Assembly (NCBI GenBank): GCA_022184915.1
Contig: JAGTJU010000001.1
Location: forward strand, 1,738,057-1,802,056
Origin: Myxococcales bacterium
GTDB taxonomy: Bacteria > Myxococcota_A > Polyangia > Fen-1088
Length of the DNA: 64,000 bases
Reading direction: 5' to 3'
A model generated the notes under the pieces. It was not told the origin of the DNA. It ran no database searches and saw nothing but the letters and a program-made list of their open reading frames with translations. How positions within the stretch are numbered: the first letter of the stretch is position 1; each line of letters starts with the position of its first letter. Made by a program: the position numbers and the translations under genes. Shown one piece after another: positions 15,107 through 24,106 of the stretch.

Positions 15107-16908
15107 GTCCCCAGGTCCCGTGGTGAGCTCAGGAGGGGGGCGCGAAGGCTCGCCAGGTTGCTGAGGTCGATGTCTGGATCTCCCAAGGAAGGATCGGCAA
15201 GTACGCGGAGAAAGGCAGCGTGTAGCGGGTGTGTCTCGAGATGAACCGACCGTTTCTGGGCTTCGTCTTCGTCGAAGGTGCCTGGCCAGTGAATGAACTT
15301 CATGAACAACACGGTCGAGCACCCCATCTCGCGAGCCAGCTGGACGAAGGCGGGCATCTCGTGGAAGTTGTTGGTCTGAACGACGAAGCTGATCTCGAGG
15401 AAATCCAGAATGCCCTCGCGGTGCAGCCCCCCGAGAAACGCGAGGTTGCGTCGTAGCTTGAGGAAGCTGCCCCCCCGGTTCACCTTGTAGGTCTCGGGCG
15501 TCGCAGCATCCACAGATATCGAGACCCCGGATATGGCACCGTGGGCGGAGGCGAAAGACGCCCACATGTCGGCGTCGAGCGTGAGCCCATTGGTCATGAG
15601 CAAGATCTTCACGCCGGGGTGAACGGAGGCGTCGAAGGTTCGGAGGAATTGTCTGTAGAGGCGGCTCGCGATGGCGTCGCCATGTCCCGTCACGATGACG
15701 GTGCGAGCGGTTCCCAAGAAGGCCTCGAGCACGATCTTTTGTGTCACCGCCGCATTCTCGAACGCTGAACCTTCCAAGGAGATGAAATCGCTCCGACAGG
15801 TCGGGCACCTTAAGTTGCACGTAGGGTCGTATCCAAGGCTGAGTGTTGCCGGCGGATTCGCGAGAATGGTTGCACCCGTTCGCACCCAGGCCTGGTGGGT
15901 TTGCGCGCGAACCTTCTCGAGAGGAACCAGGGACCCGCGCACGAGATCTGGGCACTGCGCACGGTCGCAGTACCGGTAGCTTCCATCGAGGACGGATTCG
16001 CGGATCGCCTCTGCCGTCTGCGAATTCCATTGCTCTTGAAGGTTGCCTTCCCGCACGTCACCGATCGGCGTGGGGAGCCAGTCTTCGCAACAAACGCGCA
16101 GCTTTCCCTTGGCGTCGACTCCCAGGAACTCGAAAGGCCGGGGGCAGAAGCCCGGGTGAGTCTCCCGGGCAGATGGGCTCGCCTGGAGCGGGGGAAGCAG
16201 GGCCTCGTAGGGCGTGGCTCGAAAGCGGTCCCGAAGGGCTTGCAGGTTGACCACCTGTTCATGGAGAGGTCTCCTGAGGAGAGGCGCTTGAGGGGGCTCT
16301 ACAGGGGCAGACCCGGGGGCTTGTAGAAAAGCGAGCACGTCCGCAATCGTTGGCCCGTATCTGTCGCGAAGGCCACGTTCGTACCCAAGTTCGAGGAACG
16401 CGTGGTGCCGAAAGGCTCGCCTTGCCCAGCTCCGTTGCGCCGTGACGCGATCGAAGTAAGCCGAAAGTTCCTCCGGATCGATCTCGAACGGCTCGACCGG
16501 CGGGGGGAGCGGCGCGCCTCTTGAACGCGTCCACACACCGCTTCGGCGCGCAACTTCATACGACACCCATGCGGCGAGGAGGTCTCGTCGAACGAGGTGA
16601 ACGACCGCAATCTCCCGGTGCTCGACGAGGTAGTCCCAAGCCGAGGCGATGGGCCCGATGCGGGCTTGTTCGTAAAAGAGCTTGAATCCTGTCGTGCGCT
16701 CGCCGGCGAAAAAGGACTGGAGAAACGCGGAGCCCTCTTGTCCGTCAGCAATCGGTGTGACCTCCCCGAAGGTGTGCTCGCGGCGAACGTCGGGCTCGTC
16801 GTGAAGAAGCTCGCCGTACGCGGCGACCCCTGCACCCCTCAACGCCTCAACGAGCAACGTCGAGCCCGAGCGGCCGCTCGTGAGGATCACGAAGTGTTGC
16901 TTTCCCAT
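15103..16908 (-). CDS. Sulfotransferase-SPASM-radical SAM fusion
   Basis: This protein of about 601 residues joins three parts. Residues 1-240 are a sulfotransferase with the phosphosulfate loop SGRSGSTLLVEAL (11-23) and GFKLFYEQAR. Residues 250-325 are a SPASM-like auxiliary cluster region with C255, C273, C274, C314 and C319. Residues 355-560 are a radical SAM domain with the 4Fe-4S motif CNLRCPTC (C364, C368, C371), plus GHGDAIAS and ISVDAAT. Radical SAM enzymes preceded by a SPASM-like region are known in glycan and peptide loci; the fusion to a sulfotransferase is unusual. ATG at 16908 is used; ATG at 17016 would overlap the divergent gene start. It is coupled to the next sulfotransferase. 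Confidence 0.78.
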   Translation of the reverse strand: MGKQHFVILTSGRSGSTLLVEALRGAGVAAYGELLHDEPDVRREHTFGEVTPIADGQEGSAFLQSFFAGERTTGFKLFYEQARIGPIASAWDYLVEHREIAVVHLVRRDLLAAWVSYEVARRSGVWTRSRGAPLPPPVEPFEIDPEELSAYFDRVTAQRSWARRAFRHHAFLELGYERGLRDRYGPTIADVLAFLQAPGSAPVEPPQAPLLRRPLHEQVVNLQALRDRFRATPYEALLPPLQASPSARETHPGFCPRPFEFLGVDAKGKLRVCCEDWLPTPIGDVREGNLQEQWNSQTAEAIRESVLDGSYRYCDRAQCPDLVRGSLVPLEKVRAQTHQAWVRTGATILANPPATLSLGYDPTCNLRCPTCRSDFISLEGSAFENAAVTQKIVLEAFLGTARTVIVTGHGDAIASRLYRQFLRTFDASVHPGVKILLMTNGLTLDADMWASFASAHGAISGVSISVDAATPETYKVNRGGSFLKLRRNLAFLGGLHREGILDFLEISFVVQTNNFHEMPAFVQLAREMGCSTVLFMKFIHWPGTFDEDEAQKRSVHLETHPLHAAFLRVLADPSLGDPDIDLSNLASLRAPLLSSPRDLGT

Positions 16909-17014
16909 CAACCGCCGCCATATTCCGACGCTCGTCAGAGCAAGTAAAGTCTCAAGGCGATAGCGCAGTGCGCCGCGTTGTGTCGCCGGCTGGGGCGTCG
17001 TTGGCTTGGCTGCC

Positions 17015-18001
17015 ATGCAGAGGCGTAGTACTTTCAAGAGCCGGATCCCATCGAACGTGACTGACACTTGGGTCGTGACGACGTACTTCAATCCTTGTCG
17101 ATACGCGACGAGGTATGCGAATTTTGTGGCGTTCCTAAAGGGTATGGAAGCGGTTGGGGCCAACGTATTGGTTGTGGAACTCACAGAAGGTGTTTCCGAG
17201 GTCCTCCCACACGCGGGGGGGCAGGTGCACGTGCTTGGGTTCAACGGAAACGCGGCCATTTGGCAGAAGGAACGGCTCATCAACCTGGCGAGGGTTCGTC
17301 TGCCTCCGTCCTGTTCCAAGATCGTGTGGGCCGACGCGGACATCCTCTTCGAAGATCCGCAGTGGCTGTCCAAGACCTCCGCGATGCTCGAAACGAAGAT
17401 GGTGCTGCAGCCGTTCAGTCGCGCTGTGAATCTGTCGCGGAGCGGGCATACTGACGGGGATGTTGCCGGCTGCGACGAAGTCGAGTCCTTCTCGTCTGTG
17501 TTTGCGCGAAGCCCAGAACCGGCGCAGAAGTACACGTTCAAGTCTCATGGGCATACCGGGTACGCGTGGGCGGCGAGGCGGGAGCTCCTTCAGGCGACCG
17601 GGCTCTACGACGCCTGCATGACGGGAAGCGGGGACCACCTCATGGCACACGCCTTCTCGGGCACCGTCGACTCAGCGTGTGTGTCCACGACCCTGGGAGG
17701 GGGCGCCCACGCACGTCACTTCCACGCATGGGCGGCCAGGGCGGGGCGGTTCGTGGACGGGCGGCTCGGCGCCATCGAAGGGCGTGTGTTTCACCTCTGG
17801 CACGGGCGCACGGAGGACCGGAGATATCACGAGCGCAATCAGACGTTCAAGCGATTCGCGTTCGATCCTGAAAGAGATCTTCAGGCGACGGAATCAGGCC
17901 TCTGGGAGTGGGCGGGCTCGGCAGCCGAGATCAAGGCATGGTCACACGATCTCTTCGTGTCTCGTGCAGAGGATGGCCCCTCCGCCCATGAGACCGTCTG
18001 A
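17015..18001 (+). CDS. DxD glycosyltransferase-like protein, first of tandem pair
   Basis: This 328-residue protein looks like a GT-A-type transferase. It opens with VVTTYFNPCRYATR, has an IWQKERLIN segment and a DxD-type metal site in IVWADADILFEDPQWL. Later marks are HGHTGYAWAARRELL, CMTGSGDHLMAHAF and VFHLWHGRTEDRRYHERN. The protein downstream shares all of these blocks in the same order, so the genes are tandem paralogues. ATG at 17015 is used; a TTG at 17006 is also in frame. The gene diverges from the radical SAM fusion with almost no gap. Donor and acceptor are unknown. Confidence 0.7.
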   Translation: MQRRSTFKSRIPSNVTDTWVVTTYFNPCRYATRYANFVAFLKGMEAVGANVLVVELTEGVSEVLPHAGGQVHVLGFNGNAAIWQKERLINLARVRLPPSCSKIVWADADILFEDPQWLSKTSAMLETKMVLQPFSRAVNLSRSGHTDGDVAGCDEVESFSSVFARSPEPAQKYTFKSHGHTGYAWAARRELLQATGLYDACMTGSGDHLMAHAFSGTVDSACVSTTLGGGAHARHFHAWAARAGRFVDGRLGAIEGRVFHLWHGRTEDRRYHERNQTFKRFAFDPERDLQATESGLWEWAGSAAEIKAWSHDLFVSRAEDGPSAHETV

Positions 18002-18002
18002 C

Positions 18003-18929
18003 ATGTCCCCCGACGACATCTGGGTCATCACGTCGTATTTCAACCCGTGTGGCTACGAGACGCGAAGGCAGAACTTCGACGTCTTCGTCGAGGGGCTTGC
18101 ACAGGTAGGCGCGCGGCTGCTCGTCATCGAGCTCACGGGACCAGGACAAAATCCCCATCTCGAAGGCCCTTACGCGTTGACGCATCTCAAGTCGCCCGAG
18201 CGGATCTGGCAAAAAGAACGTCTCTTGAACGTTGCGATTGGCTTGCTGCCTCCGACATGCACGAAGGTCGTTTGGAGTGACTGTGACCTTCTCTTTGGCA
18301 ATCCCCGCTGGCTATCGGACACGTCGAAGGCGCTCGACCATTACAAGGTGGTCCAACCGTTCGCCACCGGAATCCACCTGCCGCGTGGCCAGCGAGCGAG
18401 GGGAAACGCGGATCAACACTTCGAGTCGTTCGGCGCCGTGTTCTCTCGCGACCCCCACCGGGCACATCACGCGCCTTACTGCGACCATGGTCATACGGGA
18501 TTCGTCTGGGCCGCACGACGAGAGATCCTCGCACGCGTTGGCCTTTACGATGCGTGCCTGACGGGGAGCGGAGACCACCTCATGGCCCACGCCTTCGCCG
18601 CAGGCGGCGTGTCGCCATGCATTCCGGCGATGCTCGGCGAACAGGGCCCCTACCTGGAGCACTTCTTCGCGTGGGCAGCGGCCGTTGACGCCTGTGTCGG
18701 GGGCCAGGTCGGCTACGTCGAGGGGGAAGTCTTGCATTTGTGGCACGGCGAACGCGCTGACCGGCGTTATCGAGAACGAAACCAGCAGTTCAAGGCATTC
18801 GGCTTCGATCCGCGAAGGCATATCGTCCACGACGCCGGTACCCCGTGGCGATGGGGGGATGCGCCGGAGGCCCTGAGGGCGTGGTCGGCTGAAATGTTCC
18901 CCTCCCGCCGCGAAGACGGGTGTGTGTGA
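18003..18929 (+). CDS. DxD glycosyltransferase-like protein, second of tandem pair
   Basis: This 308-residue paralogue of the preceding gene begins one base after its stop. Shared blocks include VITSYFNPCGYETR, IWQKERLLN, VVWSDCDLLFGNPRWL (metal site DCD instead of DAD), HGHTGFVWAARREIL, CLTGSGDHLMAHAF and VLHLWHGERADRRYRERN. The ATG at 18003 is chosen because the conserved core starts a few residues later, as in the paralogue; ATGs at 17988 and 17973 are in-frame alternatives that would overlap the upstream gene. Duplication followed by divergence for a second linkage is the simplest reading. Confidence 0.7.
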   Translation: MSPDDIWVITSYFNPCGYETRRQNFDVFVEGLAQVGARLLVIELTGPGQNPHLEGPYALTHLKSPERIWQKERLLNVAIGLLPPTCTKVVWSDCDLLFGNPRWLSDTSKALDHYKVVQPFATGIHLPRGQRARGNADQHFESFGAVFSRDPHRAHHAPYCDHGHTGFVWAARREILARVGLYDACLTGSGDHLMAHAFAAGGVSPCIPAMLGEQGPYLEHFFAWAAAVDACVGGQVGYVEGEVLHLWHGERADRRYRERNQQFKAFGFDPRRHIVHDAGTPWRWGDAPEALRAWSAEMFPSRREDGCV

Positions 18930-18952
18930 TCGGCCTTGCCCGTCGTGTTCGC

Positions 18953-20050
18953 TTACGTGAACTCGAGCAGATGGGCGGCGTCAGGGCGTGCACTCGCGAG
19001 GTCCGGACAGCCGGCCAGCTGCATCGCCCGGCGTAGATCTTCCATCAGCAGGTTCATGGAGCTCTCGATGCCTGCCTGCCCGCCGGTGGCCAGAGCCCAG
19101 AGGATAGGGCGCCCGAGAAAAACGCCCGTCGCCCCGAGAATGAGAGCCTTGAGCGCATCGACCCCTGTCCGGAAGCCTCCATCGATGAACACAGGCATCC
19201 TGCCCGCAACCGCCTCGACGACTCTCCCAAGTGCACGGATCGTGGAAAGGGCGCCGTCGAGCTGCCTGCCGCCGTGGTTCGAGACCATGACACCCGCCAG
19301 ATCGAGGTCAATCAGAGCGGGGATGTCTCGTGCGCTCATGATCCCTTTGACTACCACGGGGAGCTTAGATTTCGAACGGAGCCAGCCAAGATCCTGCCAT
19401 GTGCTCGACGGGTCCAGCTCCACCCCGACAGAGTGCACGGGGTTGTTGAAGTCGACGCGGTCCACCCGAGGAAAGTTGGCCGCACCAACGTCCGGGGGAA
19501 GACTGAACCGATTGCGGATGTTGCGTGGGCGGTGTCCTGGGACGGGACATCCCGCCGTCACGACCACGGCCCTGTAGCCCGCTCGCTCAGCCCTGTCGAG
19601 CAGCTCGAGCGTGATCCCGCGGTCCTTGAAAAGGTAGGTCTGAAGCCAAAGGTCCGCGCCACCAGAGGCCTCCGCTACGGTCTCGAGCGGGATGCTGGAC
19701 ATACAACTCGAGATCATGGGAAGTCCCAGACTTCGCGAGGCGCGCGCGGTTGCAATCTCCCCTTCGGAGTGAACCAGCCGGTGGAAGGCTGTCGGGCTGA
19801 AGCCCAGGGGAGCAGCAAAGGTGCGACCGAACACGGACATGCGCAGCTCTGGTGCCGCGACGTTTCTGAAACACCGTGGAACCAGGGCGAGTCGGCCGAG
19901 ATCGCGCTGGTTCCCTCGGAGGGTGCGCCCCGTCCCGGCGCCGCAGTCGATGTAGTCGAAGATCGGGGTCGCAACGATCTTTTTTGCTGCCGCGCGGAGC
20001 TCCCCAACGGCCAGGGCCGCTCGAGGGTTCGTCGTTGCGTGGTCTGCCAC
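18953..20050 (-). CDS. FMN-dependent alpha-hydroxyacid oxidase/dehydrogenase
   Basis: This 365-residue protein belongs to the glycolate/lactate oxidase family, which oxidises 2-hydroxyacids to 2-oxoacids with FMN. Visible family residues are FDYIDCGAG (substrate Tyr), the QTYLFKDR Tyr, the FMN Lys in VVKGI, the catalytic His and Arg in SNHGGRQLD, and the FMN phosphate site GGFRTGVDALKAL. The Asp of the usual TVD-P motif is replaced: here it reads TAGCP. The start is GTG at 20050. It diverges from the isonitrile/hydroxymalonyl operon, so its substrate may be a metabolite of that pathway. Confidence 0.85.
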   Translation of the reverse strand: MADHATTNPRAALAVGELRAAAKKIVATPIFDYIDCGAGTGRTLRGNQRDLGRLALVPRCFRNVAAPELRMSVFGRTFAAPLGFSPTAFHRLVHSEGEIATARASRSLGLPMISSCMSSIPLETVAEASGGADLWLQTYLFKDRGITLELLDRAERAGYRAVVVTAGCPVPGHRPRNIRNRFSLPPDVGAANFPRVDRVDFNNPVHSVGVELDPSSTWQDLGWLRSKSKLPVVVKGIMSARDIPALIDLDLAGVMVSNHGGRQLDGALSTIRALGRVVEAVAGRMPVFIDGGFRTGVDALKALILGATGVFLGRPILWALATGGQAGIESSMNLLMEDLRRAMQLAGCPDLASARPDAAHLLEFT

Positions 20051-20219
20051 CCCGCGACCCTACCGGAGGATTCCCGAAGCGCATAGGTCCCCCGCGCTTA
20101 CCCACGAAAAAACTGCCAGGGCGAACCGAAAGCCGCTTGACACACGTTGCCTCTGTCAGGACCATTCGTCCATTCCGTCTGAAGGCAACGCTCTGAGTGG
20201 ATTGGGCGGTTGACTCGGG

Positions 20220-21752
20220 GTGGCCGCGGCTGAGGATCACATCAAGGTGCAACGAGAGCGAATCTACCAGCCAGGGCTGAACCGGCGCGAAGAGCCCGTC
20301 GTCAGTTCGCACTTCATGAACGGCCTCAGCCGGGACGACCGGCTCTCGCTCTATGACGACCGTACCTTCAGCGAGAGGGTCGTCACGATCTCTCGGCGGG
20401 CCGTCGCGGAGCAGATCCTGCCGGTCTTGGTCAAGGCCTCCGTGTCTTTTGGACACGAGCGTGCCCGGGCGGCCATGAAAAGAGCGCGTCTGCACCATGG
20501 CAGTTACGGATGCTCGCGGCCCGAGGCGGTAGGGAGCGCCGAAGCCGTGACAGAGGTCATGTTCGACCGGCAGTTCCGGCGAGGCTCGCGGGAGACATGT
20601 TCGCGCCGGACGATCCGAGACAGCGTTTTGGCGCGCATGGCTCGAGGACTCCCTATCGAAATGGTGATTCCCGCCTTACCCTACAAGTTCTCCTGCCCGC
20701 TCAAAACGCGTGGCCAGCTTCCGGATCTCGGGGAGGTCAACTTCCTGCTCGGCGTCCATGAGATCCTCGTCGCCGTGGACACCCTCTACCGACAGTCGGC
20801 GTCGGACAGGTCGGGATCGCTCGCGAGGTTCACGGTCATTTGCGATGGAACGCGCTTCAACGCCCTCGTGAACGAGCCTGACGAGGTGGTGATGCGCTAC
20901 CAGGCGGGGGTACGTGACTGGCTTCGGCGGCTGGGTCTGGACCACGAGATCTGCCTGCTCGATTACCGGGCGGACATCCACGCGCAGCTTCCCAGGGAGA
21001 TCCGCTGCGAGAAGGAGATAACGCGACGCGTTTCGCGAGAACGATACGCCCAAGTGATGTGGCCTGCGTTCGATCCCCGCGACATGCTCGGAACTCTCGC
21101 GAGGGTGACACGTCTCGACCCTGATCCCGAGAGGATGAACGAGAAGGGGCGATTCGTCTCGCTCCTGGAGTCGCTCGCGTTCACGGTCAGGTACCGTTGC
21201 CTCGAACCCTATAGGGCTCTTCCCGCCGAGATCTTTCGTGCCTTCTATCGAGAGCTGACGAGCCACCTCTTCCGATCGGACGAATCTCTTCCCAGGCTTG
21301 ACTCATCGATCGTGTCGGGCGAAGAGAAAGAGTCGTTACGCGAAGCGATGTTGCTCGAGCTTTTCGAGGCGGCGATCGAATACATCTCGGAAATCAAGAG
21401 TGACCGAGATCTGGCGGTCGATCCCATCGCCCTGTGCCTGCCCGAACGTGTCAGGTGGACAATCCATGCCAAGCCAGGACAGCTCGGAATCGCCTCACCT
21501 TCCACGGAGGGGAAGGTGGTCCAGCCCTGGGCCGGGACAGCGTATTTCAAGTCTGCGGGGAACGGGGGGATTCGTCTGTGCAGTCTTCCCCTTCTGGCCC
21601 TCGAGGGCTCAGGGGCGGTTCCCGTTTGCGTCGAGGAAGGCTCTCCGCACGCACAGCCCCTCTTCTACATCGACGCGGGCCTGGGGGTCACAGGAATCGA
21701 TGACTTCATCTCGAGGTTGGCTGTTGGGCTCGACAGGCGACGATCGAACTAA
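20220..21752 (+). CDS. Isonitrile synthase-like protein (PvcA/DIT1 family)
   Basis: This 510-residue protein aligns by spacing with the pyoverdine/dityrosine biosynthesis family (PF05141), whose members make isonitriles from amino acids and ribulose 5-phosphate. The block at 151-172 reads P-A-L-P-Y-K, then K162, G165 and LPDLGE, which matches the P-x-K-x5-K-x2-G-x-LPD spacing. FTVICDGTRFNALV (204-217) matches the SDG-x-F region, followed by MRYQAGVRDWL. The Asn usually seen after Pro-x-Lys is not present, so activity is uncertain. It is longer than bacterial PvcA. GTG at 20220 has no strong ribosome site. It heads the operon that continues with a MurG-like transferase and the hydroxymalonyl-ACP genes. 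Confidence 0.62.
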   Translation: MAAAEDHIKVQRERIYQPGLNRREEPVVSSHFMNGLSRDDRLSLYDDRTFSERVVTISRRAVAEQILPVLVKASVSFGHERARAAMKRARLHHGSYGCSRPEAVGSAEAVTEVMFDRQFRRGSRETCSRRTIRDSVLARMARGLPIEMVIPALPYKFSCPLKTRGQLPDLGEVNFLLGVHEILVAVDTLYRQSASDRSGSLARFTVICDGTRFNALVNEPDEVVMRYQAGVRDWLRRLGLDHEICLLDYRADIHAQLPREIRCEKEITRRVSRERYAQVMWPAFDPRDMLGTLARVTRLDPDPERMNEKGRFVSLLESLAFTVRYRCLEPYRALPAEIFRAFYRELTSHLFRSDESLPRLDSSIVSGEEKESLREAMLLELFEAAIEYISEIKSDRDLAVDPIALCLPERVRWTIHAKPGQLGIASPSTEGKVVQPWAGTAYFKSAGNGGIRLCSLPLLALEGSGAVPVCVEEGSPHAQPLFYIDAGLGVTGIDDFISRLAVGLDRRRSN

Positions 21753-21774
21753 CCTGAGGTCCCTTCAGGAAGGC

Positions 21775-22989
21775 GTGGGCGAGCGTTCAAGGTCGTCCGA
21801 CCCCCAAAAGCGCGTACTCTTTTATGCGTTCGAGGGTGGTACGGGTCTTGGGCACCTGCGCAGGCTTTGTGCAATTGCCGCCCACCTCCAGGGCCCGTGT
21901 GCCTGCCTCTTCGTGACCGGGCACAGGACGGCCGCCCATTGGTTCATTCCGTCTGGCTGCGAATACGTGCACCTACCGAGCTGGGACACCCTCTTCGCCT
22001 CCAAGGCAACCTACTGGGGCCGCGAGCCGTTCTGGGCTTGCAGTCGACAAGAGGCGCTCGGCCTGCGCACGGAGATCCTGAGGGGCATCGTTCGCGGATT
22101 TCGTCCTGACGCTCTCGTCGTAGACCATCTTCCGCTGGGAGCCGAGGGCGAGCTCGCGGACATCCTGGAGAGCACCCCGTGTCGGAAGTATCTGGTGACC
22201 CGTGGCGTACAGAACGAGACCGAAGATCTGCAAAGGCTGATCTTCGGTGGAGAGGCTCATGCCAGCCTCGTCAAGCACTACGACCGCATTCTGGCCGCCA
22301 TCGATCCGCGGGTGTTCGATTTTGGCCATCGTTATAGCTTGCCGCCTGAGGTCGTGGGAAAGGTCCTGCATACGGGATACGTGACCGAGCCGATCGGGCC
22401 CGACGTCATCGTCCGAACCCGTGCCGAGCGAGGCCTCCGGCCCCACGCCGTTTGGGTCGTGGCTTCCGCGGGGGGCGGGCAAAGGGGAGAGGCGCTCATC
22501 AAGGCGTGCTTGGCCCTGGCCTCGCAGCACGAGGAGATCGTTTTCGACATCGTCATGGGTCCCCGATCGGCACTCCCCTGGCACCGAACTACCGAAACCC
22601 TCGTCGATGAGGGGGCGGTTCGTCTCCACAGGGAGACGGGATCCATGCCGCTTTTCAACGCTTCCGCTGATATCGTCATCTCGTCAGGAGGCTACAACAC
22701 GACTCTCGAGGCACTTCAGGGCAACGCCAGGATTTTATGCTTTCCGTACCGGACAGACGAAAGGGACGAGCAAGTTCAACACGCCAAGTACCTAAAGCCC
22801 TTTGTCGATCTGGAGGTGTCTACGGACCTCGGGGAGCTTCCAGCCTTGTTCTCCCACGTCCTCGCCCGCGTACGTACTTCGGTCCCGGCAGATGATCGTC
22901 GTCTCCTCGACCTGCGCGGAGCTCCCAGGATCGCCGAGATCGTTCTTGAAGATCTCGCGTCCGCACTACAGCCTGGAGGGGTTCCGTGA
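21775..22989 (+). CDS. MurG/GT28-like glycosyltransferase
   Basis: This protein of about 404 residues looks like a GT-B glycosyltransferase of the MurG/UGT type. The N-terminal loop GGTGLGHLRRL is typical of the acceptor-binding Gly-rich turn. The C-terminal half has WVVASAGGGQRGEALI and the donor-binding SADIVISSGGYNTTLEAL, close to the MurG SRSGAxT-type site. No transmembrane segment is visible. GTG at 21775 sits just after AGGAAGG and is the best start; an ATG near 21701 would overlap the upstream gene. Its stop overlaps the next start as GTGA. It probably decorates the product of this operon. Confidence 0.75.
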   Translation: MGERSRSSDPQKRVLFYAFEGGTGLGHLRRLCAIAAHLQGPCACLFVTGHRTAAHWFIPSGCEYVHLPSWDTLFASKATYWGREPFWACSRQEALGLRTEILRGIVRGFRPDALVVDHLPLGAEGELADILESTPCRKYLVTRGVQNETEDLQRLIFGGEAHASLVKHYDRILAAIDPRVFDFGHRYSLPPEVVGKVLHTGYVTEPIGPDVIVRTRAERGLRPHAVWVVASAGGGQRGEALIKACLALASQHEEIVFDIVMGPRSALPWHRTTETLVDEGAVRLHRETGSMPLFNASADIVISSGGYNTTLEALQGNARILCFPYRTDERDEQVQHAKYLKPFVDLEVSTDLGELPALFSHVLARVRTSVPADDRRLLDLRGAPRIAEIVLEDLASALQPGGVP

Positions 22990-23855
22990 ACCCACCTCGC
23001 ATCGGCGTCATCGGAGCGGGGGTCATGGGCGTAGGCGTTGCCCAAGTGCTCGCGGAAACCGGTCATCAGGTCGTCCTGGTCGATGTCGACACAAAGGCGT
23101 TGGCGCGCGCGCGAGAGGAGATCGACAAAGGCTTGAAGTTGTCGGCGCTCTTCAACCCTCAGTCGAGGGGCGCCAATCGAGCTCAGGTATTGAAGGCAAT
23201 CGCCTTCGCGACGAATCTCGATGGTGTCGCAGACGTGAGCTTTCTCATCGAAAATGTGACGGAGTCTCCGGTCATCAAGGAGCCCTTGTACCGGCGGCTC
23301 GATGAGGTGTGCAAGCCGGAGTGCATTTTCGCCGCCAACACGTCTGCGATTCCCATCGCGAGATTGGCACGTTCGACAAGCAGGCCGGATCGCGTCATTG
23401 GTCTTCATTTCATGAACCCTGTCCCACGGAAGGAGTTCGTCGAGGTGATCGTTTCTGAGCACACGAGTCAGACCACGGTGGCGTTGTCCCTGGAACGGCT
23501 ACGCCTGATGAACAAAAAAGGTCTGGTCGTCAAGGATTCCCCCGGGTTCGTCTCGAACCGCGTGCTCATGCTGGCGATCAACGAGGCGATTGCCCTGGTA
23601 CAAGAGGGGGTTGCGGATGCGCGCGGTGTGGACGAGATCTTCGTAAAGTGCATTGGACAAAAGATGGGCCCGCTCGCCACCGCGGATCTCATCGGGCTCG
23701 ATACCGTCTTGAAGACGCTCGAGTTTCTGCACGAAAGTTATGCTGCCGGGAAGTACAGTCCCAGCGCCTTGTTGGTCAGCATGGTTGCCAAAGGACGCCT
23801 TGGCCGCAAGACAGGAGCAGGGTTCTTCGATTACGAGGGGAGCAGCGCGCGATGA
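22986..23855 (+). CDS. 3-hydroxyacyl-CoA/ACP dehydrogenase (hydroxymalonyl-ACP cassette)
   Basis: This 289-residue NAD(P)-dependent dehydrogenase belongs to the 3-hydroxybutyryl-CoA dehydrogenase family. It has GAGVMGVGVAQVLA for dinucleotide binding, NTSAIPIARLA, the catalytic His in GLHFMNPVP, and the C-terminal dimer segment DSPGFVSNRVL. Linked to an ACP, an acyl-CoA dehydrogenase and an FkbH protein, it matches FkbK/ZmaG, which oxidises glyceryl-ACP on the way to hydroxymalonyl- or methoxymalonyl-ACP. It starts at GTG overlapping the upstream stop (GTGA) and ends overlapping the ACP start (ATGA). Confidence 0.88.
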   Translation: MNPPRIGVIGAGVMGVGVAQVLAETGHQVVLVDVDTKALARAREEIDKGLKLSALFNPQSRGANRAQVLKAIAFATNLDGVADVSFLIENVTESPVIKEPLYRRLDEVCKPECIFAANTSAIPIARLARSTSRPDRVIGLHFMNPVPRKEFVEVIVSEHTSQTTVALSLERLRLMNKKGLVVKDSPGFVSNRVLMLAINEAIALVQEGVADARGVDEIFVKCIGQKMGPLATADLIGLDTVLKTLEFLHESYAAGKYSPSALLVSMVAKGRLGRKTGAGFFDYEGSSAR

Positions 23856-24103
23856 CGGCAGCCAAGGAAAGGATCCGGGAGTACTTCGAAGCGACGATTC
23901 ATCAGCGGGTAGGAGACGCGGACGATATTTTCGCCCTCGGACTTGTCGACTCGATGTTTGGCCTGCAGTTGGTCACCTTCGTCGAGAACCGGTTTGGAAT
24001 CGTCGTTGACGGCGACGAGCTCAACATCGACAACTTCTCCTCAATCAACGCGCTTTCGGCGTTCGTCGAGGCCAAGACCTCCGCCGCGGCCGGCGGAGCC
24101 TAG
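23852..24103 (+). CDS. Discrete acyl carrier protein
   Basis: This 83-residue acyl carrier protein has the phosphopantetheine Ser at position 34 in LGLVDSMFGLQ. The short VDSM form is typical of discrete ACPs in methoxymalonyl and hydroxymalonyl cassettes rather than of fatty-acid ACPs (DSLD). It starts at ATGA overlap with the dehydrogenase gene and precedes the acyl-CoA dehydrogenase by three bases. It would carry the glyceryl, then 2-hydroxymalonyl-semialdehyde, then hydroxymalonyl thioester. A 4'-phosphopantetheinyl transferase is not in view. Confidence 0.88.
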   Translation: MTAAKERIREYFEATIHQRVGDADDIFALGLVDSMFGLQLVTFVENRFGIVVDGDELNIDNFSSINALSAFVEAKTSAAAGGA

Positions 24104-24106
24104 GAC

